This document shows positions 1-5,170 of a DNA stretch of 6,050 nt, in pieces. The DNA lies in assembly GCF_001983105.1 (NCBI RefSeq), contig NZ_MOMC01000025.1, forward strand, positions 78,032-84,081. The letters run 5' to 3'. Position numbers and translations under genes: made by a program. The notes beneath the pieces were generated by a model. That model was not told where the DNA came from and made no database searches. It saw nothing but the letters and a program-made list of their open reading frames with translations. Positions within the stretch are counted from its first letter, which is position 1. Every line of letters begins with the position of its first letter. The stretch is from Pseudofrankia asymbiotica. Its GTDB lineage: Bacteria; Actinomycetota; Actinomycetes; Frankiales; Frankiaceae.

Positions 1-591
1 ACGCCCGCCCGCATGCGGGCCCGCCTCGACGAGGTGATCGCCGTCTACAAGGCCGCCTTCCTGGACGTCCACGAGGCCGACCCGGCGCGCGCCGCGCGTG
101 ACCGGATGACCCATGCCCGCCGGCACACCGAGCGGCGCGACCTGCGCGCCGTGGCCGCGCTGACCGCCGACGATGTCCTGGTCGGCATCACCTACGCGAT
201 GCCGGGCCGGGTCGGGCAGTGGTGGCACGACGTGGTGGCCTCGGCGCTGTCCCCGGCCGCCGCCGGGTACTGGCTGGAGGACTGCCTGGAGATCGTCGAG
301 CTCCACGTCCTGCCGGAGTACCAGGGCCAGGGCATCGGCCGCGAACTGCTGCGGGAGCTGCTGCGCGACGACTCGCACCGCACCGCGGCGCTCTCGGCGC
401 TGGAGCTGCCGGACAGCCGGGCCCGCCGGCTCTACGCCAGCGAGGGGTTCGTCCCGCTGCTGTCCAACTTCCGCTTTCCCGGCAGCTACACCCCCTATGC
501 GGTGCTCGGCAGGGAGCTGCCACCGCCGGCCTCGAGGCGTCGGCGCGGCGCTGTGACGGCCCGCTTCGGCCGTCCCGCCCGCGCCCTGTAG
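1..591 (+). CDS. GNAT-family N-acyltransferase, probably 5'-truncated by the window edge
   Basis: Predicted acetyl-CoA-dependent N-acyltransferase of the GNAT fold; the substrate cannot be told. Numbered from the ATG at 13 (192 residues), the acyl-CoA-binding motif A (Q/R-x-x-G-x-G/A) is seen as Q104-GQ-G107-I-G109 after the strand VELHVLPEY, followed by the helix RELLRELL. Motif B is LYASEGFVPL at about 140-149. The start is uncertain. The frame is open to base 1, no ribosome site precedes the ATG at 13, and the first visible element (AVYKAAFLDVHE) looks like helix 1, so the usual first beta strand is missing. I therefore infer that the gene begins upstream of the window. The last 20 or so residues are Arg-rich and probably unconserved. 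It lies on the same strand as the carotenoid genes, but nothing ties it to that pathway. The family call is firm; the role is unknown. Confidence 0.85.
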   Translation, partial: TPARMRARLDEVIAVYKAAFLDVHEADPARAARDRMTHARRHTERRDLRAVAALTADDVLVGITYAMPGRVGQWWHDVVASALSPAAAGYWLEDCLEIVELHVLPEYQGQGIGRELLRELLRDDSHRTAALSALELPDSRARRLYASEGFVPLLSNFRFPGSYTPYAVLGRELPPPASRRRRGAVTARFGRPARAL

Positions 592-596
592 GCGGG
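555..596 (+). terminator. Possible terminator: two adjacent GC-rich hairpins at the end of the acyltransferase gene
   Basis: A perfect 7-bp inverted repeat, GACGGCC (555-561) and GGCCGTC (568-574), encloses a 6-base loop. It is followed directly by a weaker one, CCCGCC (574-579) and GGCGGG (591-596), with an 11-base loop. Both overlap the last codons and the stop codon (589-591). There is no T-tract after either stem, so this is not a classical intrinsic terminator. Hairpins without a T-tract have been proposed as terminators in high-GC actinobacteria. In DNA this GC-rich such stems also arise by chance, so confidence is low. Confidence 0.3.
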
Positions 597-640
597 CCGC
601 CCTCGTGGCCCACGGCTTCGGTGCCGCGGGCGGGCCGCCC
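591..640. repeat. Duplicated palindromic 12-mer before the CruF-like gene
   Basis: GGCGGGCCGCCC occurs twice, at 591-602 and 629-640, with start points 38 bases apart. Each copy is close to a palindrome: arms GGCGG and CCGCC around one central base. If translation of the next gene starts at 674, the second copy lies in its 5' leader; if it starts at 605, that copy is coding. A paired regulator site is possible. The motif is only G and C, in DNA of very high GC, so chance is a serious alternative. Confidence 0.35.
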
Positions 641-673
641 CTGTCACCATCAGGGCCCCCGCCGGCACGGCGG

Positions 674-1729
674 GTGCGGGTTTTGTCCGCGTGGGTCTGG
701 GTGCCGCGGCTCGCGGCCGTGCTGGTGGTCGCCGCCCAGATTCCCTATCCGCTGCTGCCGGCGGGCGGGCGCGGGCGGCACTGGCTGACGGCCGCCCAGA
801 TCCTGGCGTTCTTCGTCGCCTCGGTGAGTCACGCGGCCCTGCGACGCGGCCGCGCCTTCACCGCCGGGTATCTGGCTCTCACGATTGGCCTCGGTTTCAC
901 CGCCGAGGCGGTCGGCGTGCGCACCGGCTGGCCGTTCGGCCGCTACACCTACACCGGCAGGCTCGGCCCCGCGATCGCTGGCGTCCCGCCGCTCATCCTC
1001 CTCGGCTGGGCGATGATGACCTACCCGGCCCTTCTGCTCGCCCGCCGGCTGACCCAGCCTCCAGCGCACGCACCGCGAAAGCACAGCCCCGACGTGCTGG
1101 CGGTAAGCGGCATCCTCGGTCGCCATGGGTGGATGGCGGACCCGTGGCCGGTGGATGACCGGGCACGCGGGACCTGGCGGCGGGCGGTGGCGACCGCCGT
1201 TGCCGGCGGGATGCTGCTCGCCGGGTGGGACCTGTTCCTCGACCCCCGGATGGTCGCCGAGGACTTCTGGCGATGGGCACCCGGCGGTGGGCCGGCCCTC
1301 AACGGGATTCCCCTGACCAACGCCGTTGGATGGCTGTGCGTCGGCACGGTCCTGGTGGCCCTTGTCGACCGGCTCCCGGACCCGACCCGCCGGCCGGGGC
1401 GGGAGACCAGCCGCTGGCCGGCGGGCGACGGCGTCCCGCTGGCGCTGCTCTGCTGGACGTACGGATCCTGGGTGCTCGCCTGCCTGGTCTTCTTCGACCA
1501 GCCCATGGTCGCGCTCGCCGGCGGCGTCGGCATGGCCCTGCCGCTGCTCCCCCGAGCGCCGCGCGCCGCCGCGCGAGCCGTCCGCCGCCTGGCGTACCGG
1601 CCCACGCCCGCGAGGCCGGACGAACCGCGCATCCCGCCATTCGACCTGACCGATGCCTCCGCCAGCACCGGGCCGTCCAGGCCATCCACGCCGTCCAGGC
1701 CACCCGAGTCGCCCGGGCGGCACAGATGA
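674..1729 (+). CDS. cruF: CruF-like carotenoid biosynthesis membrane protein (predicted carotenoid 1,2-hydratase)
   Basis: Integral membrane protein of the carotenoid biosynthesis family (Pfam Caroten_synth, formerly DUF422). Characterised members (CruF of Deinococcus, cyanobacteria and haloarchaea) add water to the C-1',2' double bond at an acyclic carotenoid end, giving the tertiary hydroxyl that is later modified. Numbered from the GTG at 605, the family signatures are AEAVGVRTGWPFGRYTY at 100-116 (acidic E101), the segment GPAIAGVPPLILLGW at 121-135, WDLFLDP at 208-214 (D209, D213) and GIPLTNAVGW at 234-243. About seven or eight hydrophobic segments are visible, at roughly 34-52, 62-78, 86-100, 124-146, 194-212, 238-254, 278-297 and 300-316. 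It is longer than most CruF proteins because of polar loops at 150-190 and 256-276 and a Pro/Ser-rich tail from about 317. I prefer the GTG at 674 (351 residues) because the 23 residues before it are only Pro/Gly/Ala; the GTG at 605 (374 residues) is the alternative. Neither has a clear ribosome site. Its stop overlaps the next start by ATGA. Confidence 0.85.
   Translation: MRVLSAWVWVPRLAAVLVVAAQIPYPLLPAGGRGRHWLTAAQILAFFVASVSHAALRRGRAFTAGYLALTIGLGFTAEAVGVRTGWPFGRYTYTGRLGPAIAGVPPLILLGWAMMTYPALLLARRLTQPPAHAPRKHSPDVLAVSGILGRHGWMADPWPVDDRARGTWRRAVATAVAGGMLLAGWDLFLDPRMVAEDFWRWAPGGGPALNGIPLTNAVGWLCVGTVLVALVDRLPDPTRRPGRETSRWPAGDGVPLALLCWTYGSWVLACLVFFDQPMVALAGGVGMALPLLPRAPRAAARAVRRLAYRPTPARPDEPRIPPFDLTDASASTGPSRPSTPSRPPESPGRHR
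1673..1708 (+). repeat. 18-base imperfect tandem repeat in the tail of the CruF-like gene
   Basis: Two adjacent 18-base units (1673-1690 and 1691-1708) match at 15 of 18 positions and share the exact core CCGTCCAGGCCA. They encode PSRPST and PSRPPE in the Pro/Ser-rich C-terminal tail, after the last membrane segment. The period is a multiple of three, so copy-number change would keep the frame open. The tail is probably disordered and dispensable; this is inference. Confidence 0.7.
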
Positions 1730-2880
1730 CAGATGCCCAGACGCCCGTGCGGATGGCCGCCCGCGGCGCCGCGCGCGCCGGGGTGCGCGCCGGGGTGCGC
1801 GCCGGGGCCGCGGGGGCGGTCCTGGTCGCGGCGCACACCGCCGTCAACACGCGGCTGTGGCGACGGCCGCCGCCGGCGCGGCCCGTCGCCGAACGCGTCT
1901 CGGTGCTGCTGCCCGCCCGCGACGAGGCGGCCATGATCGGGCCGTGCCTGGCCGCCGTGCTCGCCGCCACCGGCGTGCGCGACCTTGAGGTGATCGTTCA
2001 CGACGACGCCTCGACGGACGCCACCGCGGATCTCGTCACCGCCGTCGCCGCCACCGATCCACGGGTGGTGCTCCAGCGCGGGCAGGGCCCGCCAGGCGGC
2101 TGGCTCGGCAAGACGCACGCCTGTGCCAGGGCGGCCGAGGCGGCGACCGGGACCGTTCTTGTGTTCGTCGACGCGGACGTCACACTCGCTCCGGACGCGC
2201 TCGCCCGCGCCGTCGCCCTGCTGCGCGACACCGGGCTGGACCTGGTCAGCCCCTACCCGCGCCAGGAGGCGGTAGGTCTGGCGGAGCGGCTGGTCCAGCC
2301 GCTGCTGCAGTGGTCGTTCCTGGCGCTGCTGCCGCTGCGGGCGGCCGAACGCTCGCCCCGCCCGTCCCTGTCGGCGGCGGGCGGTCAGCTGCTCTGCGTC
2401 GACGCGGCCGCCTACCGGCGCGCCGGCGGGCACTCGGCGGTGCGTGCCGAGGTGCTGGAGGACATCGCGCTGCTGCGGGCGGTCAAGCGCGCCGGCGGCC
2501 GTGGTGTCGTCGCCGACGGGACGCGGCTCGCCGCCACCCGGATGTACACGGGTGCCGCCGAGCTGCGCGACGGCTACGCCAAGTCGCTGTGGGCCGCCGG
2601 CGGCGGGCGTGTGGCCGCGAGCGCCGGCCAGGTGGGGCTGCTTGGCTGGCTGTTCGTGCTGCCGGCCGCCGCGGCGCTGCGCGGGTCGCGCGCCGGCCTC
2701 GTCGGCTACCTCGCCGGGGTCGCCGGCCGGGTGGTCACCGCCCGCGCCACCGGCGGGCGTGCCTGGCCGGACGCCACCGCGCACCCGCTGTCGATCTGCG
2801 CCCTCGGCTGGCTGACCGCGCTGTCCTGGTGGCGCCACCACCGCGGCACCCTCAGCTGGAAGGGCCGCCTTCTACGCTGA
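1726..2880 (+). CDS. Family 2 glycosyltransferase, CruG/CrtQ-like, predicted carotenoid glycosyltransferase
   Basis: A 384-residue GT-A fold, family 2 glycosyltransferase predicted to move a sugar from an NDP-sugar onto a carotenoid hydroxyl at the membrane. In order: a short N-terminal hydrophobic stretch (about 25-39), strand VSVLLPARDEAAMI (58-71), the nucleotide-binding pair D93-D94, GWLGK (125-129, common in the CrtQ/CruG/HpnB-like group), the metal-binding DAD (149-151), AGGQLL (218-223), and the acidic pair E245-D246 as candidate catalytic base. The Q/R-x-x-R-W motif of processive enzymes is absent, as expected for transfer of a single sugar. Hydrophobic segments near 304-318, 324-337 and 355-368 suggest a membrane-anchored C-terminus. 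The ATG at 1726 is chosen because it overlaps the CruF-like stop (ATGA) and directly precedes the conserved domain; the open frame extends upstream but only through out-of-frame cruF sequence. Context next to CruF favours CruG. The sugar and acceptor cannot be told from sequence. Confidence 0.85.
   Translation: MTDAQTPVRMAARGAARAGVRAGVRAGAAGAVLVAAHTAVNTRLWRRPPPARPVAERVSVLLPARDEAAMIGPCLAAVLAATGVRDLEVIVHDDASTDATADLVTAVAATDPRVVLQRGQGPPGGWLGKTHACARAAEAATGTVLVFVDADVTLAPDALARAVALLRDTGLDLVSPYPRQEAVGLAERLVQPLLQWSFLALLPLRAAERSPRPSLSAAGGQLLCVDAAAYRRAGGHSAVRAEVLEDIALLRAVKRAGGRGVVADGTRLAATRMYTGAAELRDGYAKSLWAAGGGRVAASAGQVGLLGWLFVLPAAAALRGSRAGLVGYLAGVAGRVVTARATGGRAWPDATAHPLSICALGWLTALSWWRHHRGTLSWKGRLLR
1773..1808 (+). 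repeat. 12-base tandem repeat near the start of the glycosyltransferase gene
   Basis: Three contiguous 12-base units: GCGCGCCGGGGT at 1773-1784 and an identical copy at 1785-1796, then a third at 1797-1808 differing only in the last base. They encode a repeated Arg-Ala-Gly-Val (residues about 17-27), giving a basic stretch just before the N-terminal hydrophobic segment. The period keeps the reading frame under slippage. Confidence 0.85.
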
Positions 2881-2958
2881 CCAACCCAGCCGGCCAGGAG
2901 CGGCGCTACCGACGCATGAGCCACCATGAGCGGCGAGCGGCGGCGGTCACCCGAAACC

Positions 2959-2968
2959 GGCGATCGCC
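2959..2968. promoter_or_regulatory. Perfect 10-bp palindrome upstream of the desaturase, possible operator
   Basis: GGCGATCGCC is a perfect palindrome about 15 bases before the proposed -10 element at 2983-2988, so it overlaps where a -35 contact would lie. A dimeric regulator site there could control the desaturase, and no good -35 (TTGACA-like) sequence is visible. A single 10-bp palindrome is weak evidence, so the operator role is inference. Confidence 0.25.
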
Positions 2969-2982
2969 ATGATCGAGGTCGG

Positions 2983-2994
2983 TAGAGTCGGCGG
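2983..2994 (+). promoter_or_regulatory. Candidate -10 element for a leaderless desaturase transcript
   Basis: TAGAGT at 2983-2988 fits the actinobacterial -10 consensus TANNNT and ends six bases before the GTG start at 2995. That spacing would place the transcription start at or next to the start codon, a leaderless mRNA. This suits the absence of a Shine-Dalgarno sequence within 12 bases of the GTG. The first three bases of the element (TAG, 2983-2985) are also the in-frame stop that rules out any earlier start. Leaderless genes of this form are common in actinobacteria. The 114-base gap after the glycosyltransferase (2881-2994) otherwise holds no convincing gene. Confidence 0.5.
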
Positions 2995-4623
2995 GTGGCC
3001 AGGATCGTGGTGGTGGGCGCCGGGGTCGGCGGGCTCGCGGCGGCGGCCAGGCTGGCCGCCGCCGGACATGTCGTCACGGTGTGCGAGCAGTCCTCCCAGA
3101 TCGGCGGCAAGCTCGGCTGGTACAGCAGGGATGGGTTCTCCTTCGACACCGGCCCGTCGCTCCTGACCATGCCCGAGGTCTTCGAGGAGCTGTTCACCGC
3201 CACCGGCGGCCCGCCACCGGCCGGCCTGGAGTTCCGCCGGCTCGACCCGATCGCCACCTACCGGTTCGCCGACGGTTCCGGCTTCGCCGCCCGTGCCGGC
3301 GACGACGAGTTCCACGCCGAGCTCGACGACACCCTGTACGACGGGGCGGGCGAGCAGTGGGCCCGGTTCGACGCGCACGCGGCCAAGGTCTGGGAGATCA
3401 CCAGGGACACGTTCCTCGGCCAGCCGATGTCCGCCGGCCGGCTGGCCCGCCTCGCCGGCCGCCATCCCGGCGGGATCACCGCCGTGGCCGCGGGGCGGAC
3501 GCTGCGGGGCCTGGCCGCCCGTTACCTCACCGATGAGCGGTTGCGGATGTTCGCCGAGCGCTACGCGACCTACACCGGCTCAGACCCTCGCCGCGCCCCC
3601 GCCGCGCTCGCCGTGATCGCGCACGTCGAGCGCCGCTACGGCGGCTGGTATGTGCCCGGCGGCCTCTTCCAGCTCGGCGAGGCGATCGCGCAGCGGGCCA
3701 GGGAGCGCCGGGCGAGGATCCGCGTCGACGCCCCGGTCGTCGCGATCACCAGGGAGCCCGGCGGCCGGGCCGACGGGGTGATGCTCGCGGACGGCGGCCG
3801 GCTGCCCGCGGATGTCGTGGTGGCGAACGCGGACGCGGACGCGGTGTACGGCGGGCTGCTCGCCGGGACGCGCGGCGACGGCGTGGGCCGGCGGCTCATG
3901 CCCCGGCCGACGCCGTCACTGTCCGGCTTCGCCCTGCTCCTCGCCCTCGGCCCGGACACCCGCCCCGGCGGCTCCGGCGAGGCTGGGGACGCTGACCGCC
4001 CTGACGACCCCGGCGCCCCCGAAGCGCGAGGCCGCCCTGTCGGCCTCGGGAGGCCCACCGTGCCTGGAGGGCCGGGGAAGCCGGGGAAGCCGGGCCACCC
4101 CGGTCACCACACGGTGCTGTTCCCCGCCGACTACGACGCCGAGTTCGACGCCGTCTTCCGCGGCCGGCTGCCGACCGACCCGACCGTGTATGTCTGCGCG
4201 CCGCCCGACCCGACGCTCGCGCCGCCCGGCTGCGAGGCCTGGTTCGTCCTGGTCAACGCCCCGCCGCACGCGCCGCGGCCCGGCCCGGCCCGCACCGGCG
4301 TCGACTGGGACCGGCCCGGTCTCGCCGCCTCCTACGCCGAGCGCGTCCTGGACCTGATGGCGGCCCGCGGCCTCGACGTCCGCCACCGGCTGCGCTGGTA
4401 CGAGACGATCACGCCGGCCGACCTGGAGCGGCGCACGGGCACGCCAGGCGGCTCGATCTACGGCGCGTCGTCCAACGGCGCCAGGGCGGCCTTCCTGCGC
4501 CCCGCGAACCGGACCTCGGTGCCGGGGCTGTTCCTCGTCGGCGGTTCCAGTCACCCCGGCGGCGGCCTGCCGCTGGTCACCCTGTCCGCCCGCATCGTCG
4601 CCGATCTGGTCGGCCCCGCTTAG
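2995..4623 (+). CDS. FAD-dependent carotenoid desaturase, CrtI/CrtN/CrtD superfamily (CrtD-like favoured)
   Basis: A 542-residue flavoprotein predicted to introduce double bonds into a carotenoid chain at the membrane. The N-terminal FAD-binding fold has G8-A-G10-VG-G13 with ribose-binding E31, then GGKLGW (37-42) and FDTGPSLLTMP (50-60). The middle has RYATYTGSDPRRAPAAL and GGWYVPGGLFQL. The C-terminus has GSIYGASSNG (486-495) and VPGLFLVGGSSHPGGGLPLV, the second FAD-binding signature. The GTG at 2995 is fixed by an in-frame TAG at 2983. Family members are usually near 490-510 residues; the excess is a low-complexity insertion at about 321-371. The ATYTGSDPRRAPA segment looks more like CrtD or CrtN than classical phytoene desaturase, and D. 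radiodurans has both a CruF and a CrtD. I therefore favour a 3,4-desaturase acting on a 1-hydroxy end group. Phytoene or lycopene-type desaturase remains possible. The superfamily is firm; the exact reaction is inference. Confidence 0.85.
   Translation: MARIVVVGAGVGGLAAAARLAAAGHVVTVCEQSSQIGGKLGWYSRDGFSFDTGPSLLTMPEVFEELFTATGGPPPAGLEFRRLDPIATYRFADGSGFAARAGDDEFHAELDDTLYDGAGEQWARFDAHAAKVWEITRDTFLGQPMSAGRLARLAGRHPGGITAVAAGRTLRGLAARYLTDERLRMFAERYATYTGSDPRRAPAALAVIAHVERRYGGWYVPGGLFQLGEAIAQRARERRARIRVDAPVVAITREPGGRADGVMLADGGRLPADVVVANADADAVYGGLLAGTRGDGVGRRLMPRPTPSLSGFALLLALGPDTRPGGSGEAGDADRPDDPGAPEARGRPVGLGRPTVPGGPGKPGKPGHPGHHTVLFPADYDAEFDAVFRGRLPTDPTVYVCAPPDPTLAPPGCEAWFVLVNAPPHAPRPGPARTGVDWDRPGLAASYAERVLDLMAARGLDVRHRLRWYETITPADLERRTGTPGGSIYGASSNGARAAFLRPANRTSVPGLFLVGGSSHPGGGLPLVTLSARIVADLVGPA
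3955..4110 (+). other. Low-complexity insertion of about 50 residues inside the desaturase
   Basis: Between the strand SGFALLLALGP and the conserved block HTVLFPADYDAEFDAVF (from residue 372), relatives normally have a short linker of about ten residues, going by my memory of the family. Here about 50 residues rich in Gly, Pro, Asp and Arg occur (about 321-371). The frame stays open and conserved sequence resumes cleanly, so this is an in-frame expansion and not a frameshift. It should form a surface loop. Confidence 0.65.
4072..4107 (+). repeat. 9-base tandem repeat encoding collagen-like Pro-Gly-Lys/His triplets
   Basis: Two exact units CCGGGGAAG (4072-4080, 4081-4089) are followed by two degenerate units (4090-4098, 4099-4107). 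They encode PGK-PGK-PGH-PGH (residues 360-371), with another Gly-rich run before them. The Pro-Gly-X pattern resembles a very short collagen-like segment, too short to form a stable triple helix on its own. It lies at the C-terminal edge of the desaturase insertion. Confidence 0.8.
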
Positions 4624-4636
4624 GAGATCCGAGAGG

Positions 4637-5170
4637 TCAGCCGCCGGAGACGGGCTGGACGGGGAGGCCAGGGACGAGGGGGGTGAGCTGCTCGATGTCG
4701 TGACGGGCGCGCAGGGCGACGATCTCGGCCGGGTCGGGCGGGCCATCGGCCGTCAGCAACTCGCCCAGCTCGCGCATGTACCGCTCGTGCCCGGACGGGG
4801 CGACCACGAACAGCATCCGGGCCGGCACCGGGCCGGGGTTCGCGAAGGCGTGCGGGCAGCCCGGCGGGACGTGCATCAGGCTCCCGGGCCCACCGCGGGC
4901 GATCTTCTGGCCATCCGCGCCCTCCCAGCGCCGCCAGTCCCCCGCGGTCCGCGCGAGCGGCTCGAACGCGAGCAGGTCGAGCTCGCCGTCGAGGATGTAG
5001 AAGATCTCCTCGGCGACGCCGTGCCGGTGCGCGCCGACGTCGAAGCCCGGCGGCACGTCGGCCTCGAACACCGACCAGCGCGCCGAGACCTCGGCGCCGA
5101 TCTTCAGCGTCATTCCCGCCGACTGGAGGCGCCGGCCCGCGCCGGGCGGCAGGACAAGCCCGTCGGTCAT
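4637..5170 (-). CDS. Small single-domain cupin protein
   Basis: A 177-residue monocupin, predicted cytoplasmic and metal-binding. Motif 1 (G-x5-H-x-H-x3,4-E-x6-G) gives metal ligands H48, H50 and E55 with G62. Motif 2 (G-x5-P-x-G-x2-H-x3-N) gives G96, P102, G104, ligand H107 and N111. All four usual ligands are present, so it can bind Fe, Mn, Ni or Zn and could be an enzyme (dioxygenase or isomerase) or a ligand-binding protein. The family is too varied to say which. The ATG at 5170 is chosen because it overlaps the stop of the upstream NmrA-like gene (ATGA) and places motif 1 at the usual position. The open frame extends further upstream to 5347, but that stretch is Arg-rich and is only a shadow of the NmrA-like gene. 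No ribosome site is seen, which fits translational coupling. The stop lies 13 bases from the desaturase stop on the other strand. Confidence 0.85.
   Translation of the reverse strand: MTDGLVLPPGAGRRLQSAGMTLKIGAEVSARWSVFEADVPPGFDVGAHRHGVAEEIFYILDGELDLLAFEPLARTAGDWRRWEGADGQKIARGGPGSLMHVPPGCPHAFANPGPVPARMLFVVAPSGHERYMRELGELLTADGPPDPAEIVALRARHDIEQLTPLVPGLPVQPVSGG

Noticed and set aside
650..1723. Open frame of about 357 codons on the - strand opposite the CruF-like gene
   Set aside because: Low-complexity composition and no motif; it is antisense to conserved CruF signatures.
1225..1725. Upstream extension of the glycosyltransferase frame
   Set aside because: This part overlaps the CruF-like gene in another frame and is low-complexity. 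The ATG at 1726 overlapping the CruF stop is a much better start.
1021..2841. Long open frame of about 606 codons on the - strand across the CruF-like and glycosyltransferase genes
   Set aside because: Arg/Gly/Pro-rich with no recognisable domain. It lies antisense to two genes with clear family motifs, and long shadow frames are expected at this GC.
2916..2972. Small open frame of 18 codons (starting MSHHERRA) in the gap before the desaturase
   Set aside because: No ribosome site, no recognisable family, and composition like the surrounding DNA; not supportable as a gene.
4638..4657. CAGCC/GGCTG inverted repeat just after the desaturase stop as a terminator for the convergent genes
   Set aside because: Only a 5-bp stem with a 10-base loop and no T-tract, lying in the coding end of the cupin gene; too weak to call.
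3916..4746. Open frame of about 276 codons on the - strand across the end of the desaturase and cupin
   Set aside because: It covers the conserved C-terminal FAD motif of the desaturase antisense, and has no domain of its own.
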